Below are positions 33,733 to 44,489 of a stretch of 64,000 nucleotides of DNA, in pieces (position 1 is the stretch's first letter; the number at the start of each line of letters is the position of its first letter). A program made the position numbers and the translations under genes. The stretch lies in contig NGZR01000004.1 of NCBI GenBank assembly GCA_002197995.1, forward strand, positions 1,550,001-1,614,000, read 5' to 3'. Origin of the DNA: Gaeumannomyces sp. JS-464. Lineage: Eukaryota; Ascomycota; Sordariomycetes; Magnaporthales; Magnaporthaceae. The notes below the pieces were generated by a model, which had not been told where the DNA came from, ran no database searches, and saw nothing but the letters and a program-made list of their open reading frames with translations.

Positions 33733-34585
33733 AATAAACCGTTATGTTACGCCACGTTAGCAAACGGAAATAACAGCCAGCTTTTATCGTAATTTAACGA
33801 TTAATAGGAAGTTAAATACGTTAAATATTAAAACGACGACGCGCCCGAACCCGAAAAAGCCGCGTTAGTTTCGAAGGATTACTTTAGCGTTAATATGGAA
33901 CACTTTAGACATTTGCATTTGTTTTAAGCAAAATGCATTTACAAAAATGCAAATTCCATTTAAAACCCAAGTTTAAATACGATTTTTTTCCACGAAAAAT
34001 AAAAAGCGAGCCGAAAGTTAAACCCCGTTTGGCATTTTAATTGCTACGGTAAAAACTAGCTTAAATCGGTAGGTTTACCGTAATTTTTAAGCCTAGCGCA
34101 CGATACCCGATGCTATGCGTTATTAAAACGTTAAATTAAAAAAAGTGCGAAATTGTCGAATGTTAAAGCATATGGCATAAAAAGCGAAAACTTAATATTA
34201 AAAAGTTACGCGAGCGTACATCCCGTTCGACCCGGATAAAAAGACGAACGTGCGGTAATTCGCACTTTTTACTAAAAAATTAAACGAACTACTTAAACGG
34301 AAAGCACGGAGTGAAAAAAACCAAAAACCGATAAAAACCTTCGTAATAGCAAAATCGAATTAACCATACGACTTATTAACGTTTCGAATAAAATATTAAA
34401 AAAAAGGTTAAAATAATAATCGATTTTAAAGTATAAAGCGATTAGGTATTGCTATAAACGGTTAAACGATATAAAATTCCTATAAAACGGAAAAATTAAC
34501 CGTATTAATTAAAAACGGTCGAAAAAATACCCGTCGCTTATAATAAAAAATAAATAAACCAAAAAATACAACCAGTAATATTACA

Positions 34586-35720
34586 AGTTTGTAAAACTCG
34601 GGCCGAAATATAAAACGTAATTAAAAATTGCGAAAACTGTGCAAAAAATAAAGCTAATAAATATAAACCTTACGAGCTTTTACAACTTTTGCTAGTATTA
34701 AAAAACTTTAATAAAAAGTTATTTTAGATTTCGTTATTAAGCTTTTTTAATTTAAAAAACTTATAATTAAAGTAAAATACGATAATATATTGGTAATAAT
34801 AAACAAGTTTACTAAATATGCTTTATTCCTATTATATAAAAAAAGCAGCAACGTTATAAAGTTAGCGTATGTTTTTATTAAGTACGTAATAGCGGAATAC
34901 AGCACGCCGAACCGTTTAATTACGGATAAAAACAAGCTATTTATAAGCAAGTTTTAAAAAAGGCTTATAAATAAGTTAAAAGCAAAACATTTTTTATTAA
35001 CAATTTACCACTTTTAAATAAACGGATAAATAAAGCGGACGAATTAAATTATAAAGCAGTATTTACGTTATTACGTTAATTATAAACAAAATAACTAAAT
35101 ATAATTACTTTTTATAGCTTAGTTCGCTTATAACAGCTTAGTTTATAAAAGCATAAAAATTACACCGTTTTATGCAAATTACGGGTTTACGCTTACAGTA
35201 TATAAAAAACCTAAAACAGGAAAGCATGCTTTAATAGCGGAAATATAAATAACGGAGTTTATTAAGTTATATAAATACTTTTAAGCAAAGTTAAAAAAGC
35301 TACGGCACCGCATAGCTATTTAAGCAAATAAAAAAAAAATCGAAAAACCGACTTTTAAAAAAAGGGATAACGTTTATCTTTTTCGAAGCAATATTAAAAT
35401 AAAACGATTAAGCGATAAGTTAAACTATAAAAAACTAGGACTTTTTAAAATGCTAAAAAAGGTTTTAAAAATGAATTACAAATTCCGATTACCATTAATT
35501 ATAAAATCCCACCCGGTTTTTCACGTTTCCCTATTCGAACTAGCGTTATCGGGCTTTAAAAACGGCAAGTTAATAAAAGTCGACGTAAAATAAAAGTATA
35601 AGGTTAAAAAAATTTTAAATTATAAGTTAAAAAACAAGCTTAAAAAGTACTTAATTAAATGGAAAAAGTACGGTTATAAGAAAACACGTGGGAAAAAAAA
35701 ACCAACCTTGTAAATTGCTA
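34586..35720 (+). pseudogene. G1 integrase and chromodomain (El-3)
   Basis: Plus strand. Begins at the zinc-binding region of integrase (matches El-2 about 24620) directly after the deletion point. Integrase core about 34770-35000, chromodomain about 35590-35700 with Y-L-I-K-W-K-K-Y-G-Y. Because RT is missing upstream, this copy could never have been autonomous after the deletion. Confidence 0.72.
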
Positions 35721-35819
35721 AAAAACCTTAGCAAAGTACCGGTAAAAGCGCTTATAAAAAGGTTAGCAAAAGAAAACGGCTTTAAAAAAAAGTCCGACAT
35801 TGTTAAGCTTTTTTTTAAA

Positions 35820-35890
35820 CGGTCGTGCTAAAATTCGAACTTAAAACCTCGGTAAAAAAACTAAAGCCATACTTAATATGTTATAAAACT
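35820..35890 (-). ncRNA. tRNA-like sequence in El-3
   Basis: Same unit as 23307-23379: 3' acceptor CACGACC (complement of 35821-35827), T-loop TTCGAAT retained, anticodon-like stem around a run of seven T. Only 8 bp separate it from the El-4 insertion. Confidence 0.6.
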
Positions 35891-36457
35891 TAAAAAAGTG
35901 TTACAATTAAAAGTTTGCTTTAAAAGTAAAGCATTTCGGGGGTGAAAAGGACAATATCGCTAATGCTAGTAAATAAAGGAACACGTAATTTAAAAAGGCA
36001 ATTTAATTATTTGCTTTAGGAAATGCTTAGGAATTAACTTAGGTTAATTAATACCGAAGCTTTAATTAAAACTATTTAGGAAAAAAGGAAATCCATTTTT
36101 TATATACACATTGCTTTTTTTAATAATTTTTTAAATTTATCGCTTTGCTTATAAATTTACAAATCCTTTTTAAATTTATCGCTTTATTTACAAATCTATA
36201 AATCCTTTTAAATTTATTACTTTGCTTACAAATTTACAAATCCTTTTAGTTACGTGGTTTTACGTAACCGGGTGTAAAGCGAAAGCACCGTTTAAAGCCT
36301 TTTTTATTTTGCTATTTTAAAGCTTGTATGCTAGTCGTAACATTAGGTCCCCTTTTTTAAACCGAATCCTTTTAGCTATATCTTATCGCCCCGCTTTTTA
36401 TTAATGGTAAATACTTTCCTTTTTTACTATTTTTTATCCCCTTTTTATTTTAACAAA

Positions 36458-37005
36458 ATGTTTAATCGGGTGCGAAAACGTCCTTTTATAAAAAAAACCT
36501 TTTAACGCAAAGATTTGCTTATTTAAATCGTTTTTTTAGCTATCGAAATGCCTTTTTGCTTTTTTATTACGAGGTTTTAAAACGTAAAAAGTGTAAAGCC
36601 TTTTTTTAAAACTCGGTTCGGTGCGTGAAATGTTTTAATCGGAACCGCTTTAATTGCGACATTTTAAATCCCTCGTTTAAATAACTTCGTTTTATCGGTT
36701 TTTAATACCAACAAATAAAAGCAAAGGTTTTAGCGATAAAAAAAACGCGCCGTGCTTTAAATAATAAACTTAAACGCTTGCGAAAATAAAAAAAAACATG
36801 GTTTAAAAAAAAAATGCGTGCAATTCGTCGTAATATTAACGCTATAAAAAAGTTAAAACGTATCAAACGGGAAAAGGCTAACCGGAAAACCTATTAAGCT
36901 ATTTCGCAACCTAAGCTATTCGTAGCTCTTACCGTTTCCTTTAATTAGCAAATGCCCGGGTTAATCTTAACTTAAACCTGCTTGCCTTTTTTAATTCCCG
37001 TAAAT
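36458..37005 (+). pseudogene. Antisense accessory ORF of G1, El-4 copy
   Basis: Counterpart of 22711-23286. Start ATG 36458, then a basic start, a Cys-containing portion, a Lys/Arg/Glu coiled coil, and K-K-M-R-A-I-R-R in degraded form near 36810-36830. It appears shortened in the middle of the coiled coil relative to El-2. Interrupted by TAA/TAG. Confidence 0.65.
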
Positions 37006-37030
37006 TATTCCCTTTTTTAACGCTTTTACA

Positions 37031-37102
37031 AAACCCGTAGCAAATTAGGTATAGCTTTAGTCCTTCTTTACCGAAATCGCAAGTTTAATTCTTAGCGGGT
37101 TC
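37031..37102 (+). ncRNA. tRNA-like sequence 1 in El-4
   Basis: Acceptor AACCCG/CGGGTT pairs perfectly. The D-arm region resembles the El-2 unit (GTAGCAAATTAGGTATAGC). The T-arm CGCAAG/CTTAGCG has one bulge. Confidence 0.5.
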
Positions 37103-37238
37103 GTTTATTATAATAATATTATCGCCAGCCGGTGGTGCTATTATAGTAATATCTTTTTTTTTTTTTTTAACCGTTCGTAATAAACCCTTTTACCTTATTT
37201 AGTTCCGGTAAACCGTGCTTTTTTTAATAACTTTTTTA

Positions 37239-37309
37239 AGTTTTATAACGCATTAAATGTAGCTTTAATCTTCCTATTAAGGTTTCGAGTTCGAATTCCG
37301 GCATAACTA
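37239..37309 (+). ncRNA. tRNA-like sequence 2 in El-4
   Basis: A second unit 136 bp downstream. Near-consensus B box GAGTTCGAATTCCGG, anticodon-like stem TTTAAT/ATTAAG around CTTCCT, acceptor-like AGTTTTA/CATAACT with two mismatches. El-2 has only one unit, so copy number varies between elements. Confidence 0.55.
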
Positions 37310-37439
37310 TTATTAAAAACCCAATTGTTAAATTTTCGCCGATTGGTTTTTTAGCTATTTTTGCTTTTACTAACCTTTTTATAAATGCTTTTGCTAATAC
37401 TTCGTTAAAACTTTTTAACAATTTATAAAGTTAGTTGCT

Positions 37440-40400
37440 TTTTCCCACATGTTTTCCTTATAGCCGTACTTTTTCCATTTAATTAAGTACTTTTTAGGCT
37501 TGTTTTTTAGCTTATAATTTAAAAAAATTTTAACTTCGTACTTTTATTTTAAGCCGATTTTTATTAACTCGACGCTTTTAAAACCCGGTAGCGCTAAATC
37601 GAATAAAAAAATATAAAAAACCGGATGGAATTTTATAATTAAAAGTAATTGGAATTTATAATTTACATTCGAAACCTTTTTTAATATTTTAAACGGTCCT
37701 AATTTTTTATAGTTTAACTTATCGCTTAGTTGTTTTATTTTAATATTTCGTTAAAAAAGATAAACGCTATCCTTTTTTTTAAAAGTCGGTTTTTTAATCC
37801 TTTTTTTATTTACTTAAATAGCTATGCGGTGCCGTAACTTTTTTAGCTTTGTTTAAAAATGTTTATGCAATTTAATAAGCTCCGTTATTTGCATTTCCGC
37901 TATTAAAACATGTTTTCCTGCTTTAGGTTTTTTATACGTTATAAACGTAAACCCGTAATTCGCATAAAACGGTATAATTCCTATACTTTTATAAATTAAA
38001 CTATTATAAGCGAATTAAACCATAAGAAATAGTTATACTTAATTATTTTGTTTATAATTAACGTAATAACGTAAATATTACTTTATGGTTTAATTCGTCC
38101 GCTTTGTTTATTTATTTGTTTAAAAGTGGTAAGCCGTAAATAAAAAGTGCTTAGCTTTTAGCAAAGCCGTAAACTTTTTCCAAAACTTGCTTATAAATAG
38201 TTTATTTTTATTCGTAATTAAACGGTTCGGCGTGCCGTATTCCGCTATTACGTGCTTAATAAAAACGTACGTTAACTTAGTAACGTTACTGCTTTTTTAT
38301 ACGGTAAAAACAAAGCGTATTTATAAACTTATTTACTATTACTAATATATTGTCGTACTTTATTCCAGTTATCGGTTTTTTAAATTAAAAAAGTTTAATA
38401 ACGAAATTTATAATAACTTTTTGCTATATTCCGTCCGGTGCTAGCAAAAATTGCAATAACTTATATGGTTTATACCTATTAGCTTTATTTTTAACATAAT
38501 TTTCGCAATTTTTTATTACGTTTTATATTTCGGCTCGAATTTTTGCAAACCTATAATGTTATTATAACCGTTTTTATATTTTTTATGTTTTAATAGCCGT
38601 ATACTAACTAGTTATAAATTTGTTAAAACCTTTTTAAACTTTAAACTTTTTTTTACCGAACCGTTTTAACGAATATTTTTTATATTGGAATTAAAAATCC
38701 GTTTGGTTTTTCCGTTAAAATTACCCGTATTTTTTTAAATACTGCAACCTAATAATCCGGTTATCGGCTTAAAACGTCCGTTTAACCGTTTTCCGACCCT
38801 TTTCGGTATTTAATTCGGATATCGTAATTTTGCAAAAACTCGCTTTAACGCATTTATCGCTTATTTAAGTTTTTACTAATAGTAAAATATATTAAATTTT
38901 TATAATTTATATACATTATAACCTAATGCTTAATTTTATAAAAGTATAATCGCCATTTTTTAAATGCTCGAATAATTGTTAAAAATTTTTTATCGTGGAT
39001 TTAATAATTTAATTTAAATTTATTTAACTTTTGCGAAAAGACCGCGTAAAAGTGCAACCGTTTTTAATCGTTTCGTTATCCGAATTAACCGCCGATCGCG
39101 TAATTTAACGCGTCGGTTTTAATTTCGAAAGGTTTTTTTAGGTTTAAACATGCTAACATTAATTCCTTTAATATAACGTCCCGTAATTGCTTAAAAGCCT
39201 TTTATTTTATCCTTTTTAATAAAACTGGGTTATTTTTAGTAAAGTTTATAAATAGTATAGCGATTTTGCTATAATTACGGATAAACCGTTTGTAAAAGTT
39301 TAAAAACTTTAAAAACCTTTGTATTTCCGTAACGTTTTTAAATATAAACCACTTTTTAACTTTTTTAACTTTTTTAAAATCTAGATAAATTTGTCCAAAT
39401 ATAATTACGAACTTTAAACAAGCGACTTTTTGCAAATACCATTCGCATTTCTTTTAATTTAAAAAAGCTTTGCGTTAAGCAATTTTTAAAGCATTTTATA
39501 TACGTGTTACTTATGCTTTTTATCGTTTCCGAAAAAATTAAAATATTATCCAAATACGCAAAAAAAAAATGTTAAAATGCTCGCGTAGCATATGGTTAAT
39601 TATCTTTTAAAACGTAACTAATGCATTAATAAACCCGAAAGTTATTATTAAAAACTCGTAGCATTTAAGCTTTATTTTAAAAGCTTTAAACCACTTTTAG
39701 CCTTTTTTAATCCCTATTAAGTTATAAGCTTTCCGTAAATTTAAAACCGTAAAATACTAGGTTTTATTAAGCTTATTTCGTAATTTGTTAATAAAAAGCA
39801 AAAAATATCGGTTTTTAATCGTAACCTCGTTTAATAAGCGATAATCGATATACATTCGTTCCGTCCCGTTTTTTTTCCTTTTTTATAAAATCCCGTATCC
39901 TATTAAAAAATCGGAAAGTTTAATATATCCCTTTCGTAAATCTTTTTCTAGCTATTTTTTTAACACCTTTTATTATTAAAAGCTAAATTAGTACAGCTTT
40001 TAATATTTAAATTGCGTATTTGGCTTAAATTTAATTTTAAAATCGAACGGTTTATATTCGGAAAGGACCGTTTTTAGGTTTTTCCGAAACAATTTTTCGT
40101 ATTTATAATATTTTTCGGGAATATTCGCAAACCGTTTTTAATATTAATTTAATTATTTTAATCGTTTTCCATTTTAAATAATCGTATATTCGTTAATATT
40201 AAATGCGAAAATAAGCTGCTAAATTTTATTACCGTTATAACTTTTTTTCGTTACTTTTTATATTTACGGTTTAAGGTTCGTAATTGGTAAACCGTTTTAA
40301 TTATTTATAATTTTTTTTATTAAATTTAACCGTTAGCCCAATTTATCAGCGGGTTATTTTTTTAAGCTAAAGGATTTTTAAAATTACATTTTTTTTTATT

Positions 40401-43400
40401 TAATTTATTTAATATAATAGTAACGTTTTCCCCGTTTCGGGTGTGTAATATTACTAGTTATGTTTTTTAATCGATCCATTTTTTATTATAAGCAATAGGT
40501 ATTTTTTCGACCGTTTTTAATTAATACGGTTAACGTTTTCGTTTTATAAAAATCCTATACCGTTTAACCGTTTATAATAATATATAATCGCTTTATATTT
40601 CGCAATCGATTATTACCGTAATTTTTTTTCCCCGATATTCCATTCGGAACGTTGGTAAATTGTACGGTTAATTCGATTTTACTATCGCGAAAGTTTTTAT
40701 CGGTTTTCGTTTTTTATTTCGTACGTTCCGCCCGGGTAATTTTTTAAATTTTTTAATAAAAGGAATAAGTACCGTACGTTTGTCTTTTTATCCAAGTCGA
40801 ACGGGATATACGCTTATACAATTCCCTAATGCTAAACTTCCGCCTTTTATACCATATGTTTTTTACATTTCGCAAATTCGCATTTTCCTTATCGAGCGTT
40901 TTAATAACATATAGTATCGGGTACCGCTCGTTAAGTTTAAAAACTGCGGTAAACTTGCCGATCCGGGCTAATTCTTACCGTAGCAATTAAAATACCAAAC
41001 GGGGTTTAACTTTAGGCTCGCTTTTTAACCTTCGTAAAAAAAAATCGTATTTAAACTTACGTTATTTTAAAAAGAATTAATGTATTTAGTTAAAGTTAAG
41101 TGCATAAACCTTACTTACCCCGCATTACTAACCTTGTATTACCTACTTTGTACTTTTGTAAATTTATGCACAAGGTCGGCTTACAGCGTGCTACAACGCT
41201 TAAGTTAGCCATTATAAGGCTACTTAATTCACCTACTTTGCACGCGTTAAAGTAAAAGTGAAAAACGTATAAGTTAAATTTAAAAGCTTAACGTAAAAAT
41301 GGCTTTGGTAGCCGTGGGTCGATTTTTTAATTTCCTTATACAAAATAATTTTTCGGAAAATCGCGTGCGGCATTAGAACCCTTTTAAGCCGGGGGCTCGC
41401 GAAATCGATGTCGGAAGGTATATAAAAAAGCGACTATTAACGCTCCATCCTTGCAATACAAGCTTGTACCACCCATTAAGCTTAAGGCTTTACTAGCACT
41501 ACTTGTAATCCTTAATAAAACCCGTACTAATTAAACGTAACCTTGTTAATTACTGTAATTAACGCAAGCACGCCTTAATTAAAACCTTAATTTTTACAAA
41601 TTGTAAATGAAATTTGCATTTTCCGTAAATACATTTTGCTTAAAACAAGTACAAATATCCGGAATGTTTTATATTAATATTAAAGTAGTCCTCGGGGTTT
41701 AACGCAGCTTTTTTCGGCTCGCTCGCGTTGTTAAACCGGTAATTAACGTATTTAACTTTTTATTGGTTATTAAACCACGATAAAGGTTAGCCGTTATTTC
41801 CGTTTGCCGGGGTGGCATAGCATAACGGGCTATCCGGGTATTTTGAAACCTTTACGTTCCAAAAACACTTCGAAACGTCGAAAGGTGTAAAAGCGTATTA
41901 GCCTTTTTAACTTTTTTGGTTTTTACGGATTATAAGTATAAAGGTTACGCCGCTCGAACCTTTTGCTTATTCCTAAAACTTAGCCGTTCCGAGGTTTTAT
42001 CCGTTTTAATTCATTTTAACGTCGGTGTTAAAATTTTCCAACTTTTAAAAAAGGTGTATTTAACTTAAAGGTTTTTTTCGAGCTTTTTTTCCGTTTGTAC
42101 CGTTTGCTAAGGTTACTTTTTTTTAAATCGCATAAAAAACGGCGTCGTTTTCCTTTTCCAAATTCGTAATTCCGAAAGCGACGCGCTATTTTCCCTCGCT
42201 ATCGTACTCGAGCTTTATAACTTTAAGCAAATAAACATTTCGAGGTTTCCGAAGGTACCATCCGGTACTTTTTTTATCGAATTAATATATAATACATAAT
42301 TTGTCGTAATAATATATCCAGCTAAACGCCGGCCCGGGGCATAATTTTTTTTATATCGGGTTTTTTACGTTCGTTAAAAGTTAGTTACTTAGCGGTTATT
42401 ATCCCGCTAAAAGCAATTTATTTTAATATGGCCGGTTTAATCGCATTTAAAACACTTTCCGTTTTTCGGGTTTTGCTTTTACTTTTTTATTACCTTTACT
42501 ATTAGTAAACGGCTCCCGCATTTAAAGTTATAAAGCTTAAATGCGTTCCGTAAACTGTAATAGGTTATTATTTAGCTTTTTTTAATTAATTTTATTATTT
42601 TATGCTACATTTTTAAAATTATATCCTTTTTTCTCCTATTATCGTTTATACAATTTATTGCTAATACGAACCGCGTTTTTAACGTAATTTGTAAAAAACT
42701 CGGGGCGATTTTGTTTCGCGAATTTATCTTTTACGTTTTCGCGCAACCCGTTATAAAAGTGCAATATTAACGTGGTATCGCTTTAATTAAGCTTAATGCT
42801 AATCCGTTAAAAGTCCGCTGCGTATTTAGCTATAAACCTTTATTATTTAAAGGTTAACAAATCCCTTTCGGCGATTCGGGTTTCGTCGATTATTTCGAAC
42901 ATTTTTCCAACTTTTTTTTAAAGGTTTCGAAATTGGCGAAAATAATTTTAATAGTTTTTTAGCTATTTTTATACCTTTTAAAATAATTGTTTTAAGTTAG
43001 TTAAAACCACTTTTTTATTTTACCGTCCAACTTAATAGTAACGTAAACGACTTTTTATTTTTCGCTTACGAATTGCTGTTCGTAAAATTTAAAGTAACTT
43101 TTGCATTTAATAAAGAACGTTTTAAATTTGCCGTTTTCCTTTCCGTAAAAATCCGGGGACGGGAACTTATACGTTTTAACCGTAATAGGCGTTTTAAAAA
43201 ATAGCAATTTCGTAGTAAATTGCTTTATTTCGGTTTGGCTTTTAGCAATTTCGTTCGCTATAAGCTTAAAAAGGCTAGCCGTATTAGCGGCTTCGTTAAA
43301 GTCGTACTTAACACCGTTAAAAGTAAAAACCGTAATTTTTTCCTTTTTAGGCTTTTTATTACTGCTTGTTATAGCTGTACTATTTTTTTCCTTTAACGAA

Positions 43401-43420
43401 GTGCTAAATAAAATTAGTTA
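37440..43420 (-). pseudogene. G1 gag-pol of El-4
   Basis: Minus strand, same order as El-2. The RT catalytic box reads Y-L-D-N (complement of 39544-39555), where El-2 keeps Y-L-D-D: a single G-to-A at the second Asp. The connection domain F-L-K-F-L-N-F-Y-K-R-F-I-R lies near 39290. Interrupted between gag and RT by the solo LTR at 41062-41602. Many TAA/TAG stops. Confidence 0.8.
41062..41602. repeat. Solo LTR-like insertion in El-4 (about 540 bp)
   Basis: Breaks homology with El-2 at about 27140 (uninterrupted there). The ends look like TA...ACA, compatible with TG...CA after RIP. It contains a TATA box GGTATATAAAAAAG at 41417-41430 followed by CT-rich sequence, an LTR promoter-like arrangement. 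It keeps many CA and TG dinucleotides, so it is less mutated than its host element. No partner LTR or coding region was found in the window. The alternative is a MITE-like element. Confidence 0.6.
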
Positions 43421-43798
43421 AAATGTTATAATTAGGGGTTTGCTTTTAAAGTAAAGCATTTCGAAGATGGAAAGGATAATATCACTAGTGCTAATAAATA
43501 AAAAAACACGTAACTTAAAAAAACAATTTAATTGCTTGCTTTAAGAAATGTTTAAAAGTTAACTTAAATTAATTAATGCCGAAGTTTTAATTAAAACTAT
43601 TTAAAAAAGAGGAAATCCATTTTTTATATACACATTTCTTTTTTAGTAATTTTTTAAATTTATCGCTTTGCTTATAAATTTATAAATCCTTTTAATTACG
43701 TAGTTTTATATAACCGGGTGCGAAGCGAGGGTACCGTTTAAAGCCCTTTTTGTTTTGCTGTTTTAAAGCTTGCATGCTGCTCGTAATAGGACGTTGTT

Positions 43799-44489
43799 AA
43801 AAAAGTCGCAATTTACCATGGTTAAAAAAGGTAAGCAAACCTAGGTTAGGATTAACCTCGAACGTTTACCAGTCGAGGGAAACGGCAAAAGCTACGGATA
43901 GCTCGGGTTGCGAAGCAGCTTAGCAAGCTTCCCGGTCGGCTTTTTTTTTCGCTTAACACGTTTTAACTCTTTTATAGCGTTAATACTACGACGGATTGTA
44001 CGCATTTTCTTTTTAAACCAGGTTTTTTTTATTTTCGCAAACGTTCGAGTTTGTTATTTAAAACGCGGCGCTTTTTTTTATCGTTTTAATTTTTTTTCTT
44101 TTATTTGCTAATATTAAAAGCCGATAAACCGAAGCTGTTTAAGCGAGGGATTTAAAATGTCGCAATTTATACGGTTTTAATTAAGGCATTTTACGCACCG
44201 AAAGGAGTTTTAAAAAAAAGGTTTCGCACTTTTTACGCTTTAAAACCTTGTAATAAAAAAGGTAAAACGGCATTTCGATAGTAGAAAAAACGATTTAAAC
44301 AAGCAAATTTTTACGTTAAAAGGTTTTTTTCGCAAAAAAACGCTTTTTGCACCCGGTTAAACATTTTTTTAAATAAAAAAAAGGATAAAAAATAATAAGG
44401 AAAAAAAGTACTTACTATAATTAATAAAAAGCGGGGAAAAGGGGGGTAAAAAAAAAGCTAAAAAAACTTGGTTTAAAAAGGGAACTTAA
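43799..44489 (+). other. El-3 3' internal region after El-4 (accessory ORF on minus strand)
   Basis: Resumes El-3. On the minus strand from ATG (complement of 44362-44364) down to about 43815 lies the accessory frame, with the Cys-containing N-terminus, the coiled coil (about 44030-44110) and the C-terminal F-x-W-Q-x-F-type end near 43870. RIP stops throughout. Confidence 0.65.

Larger units (their letters stand above)
35899..43798 (-). mobile_element. Ty3/gypsy G1, copy El-4, inserted in El-3
   Basis: LTRs 35899-36342 and 43424-43798 (the latter shortened). The coding strand is minus: chromodomain about 37440-37620, integrase about 38100-38560, RT about 39200-39900, gag about 42400-43400. 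El-3 sequence stops at 35898 and resumes at 43799 with material that is continuous in El-1 (about 360-400), showing insertion into El-3. The presumptive 5-bp target duplication (AAAAG / GGACG) is imperfect. A solo LTR sits inside it at about 41062-41602. Confidence 0.87.
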
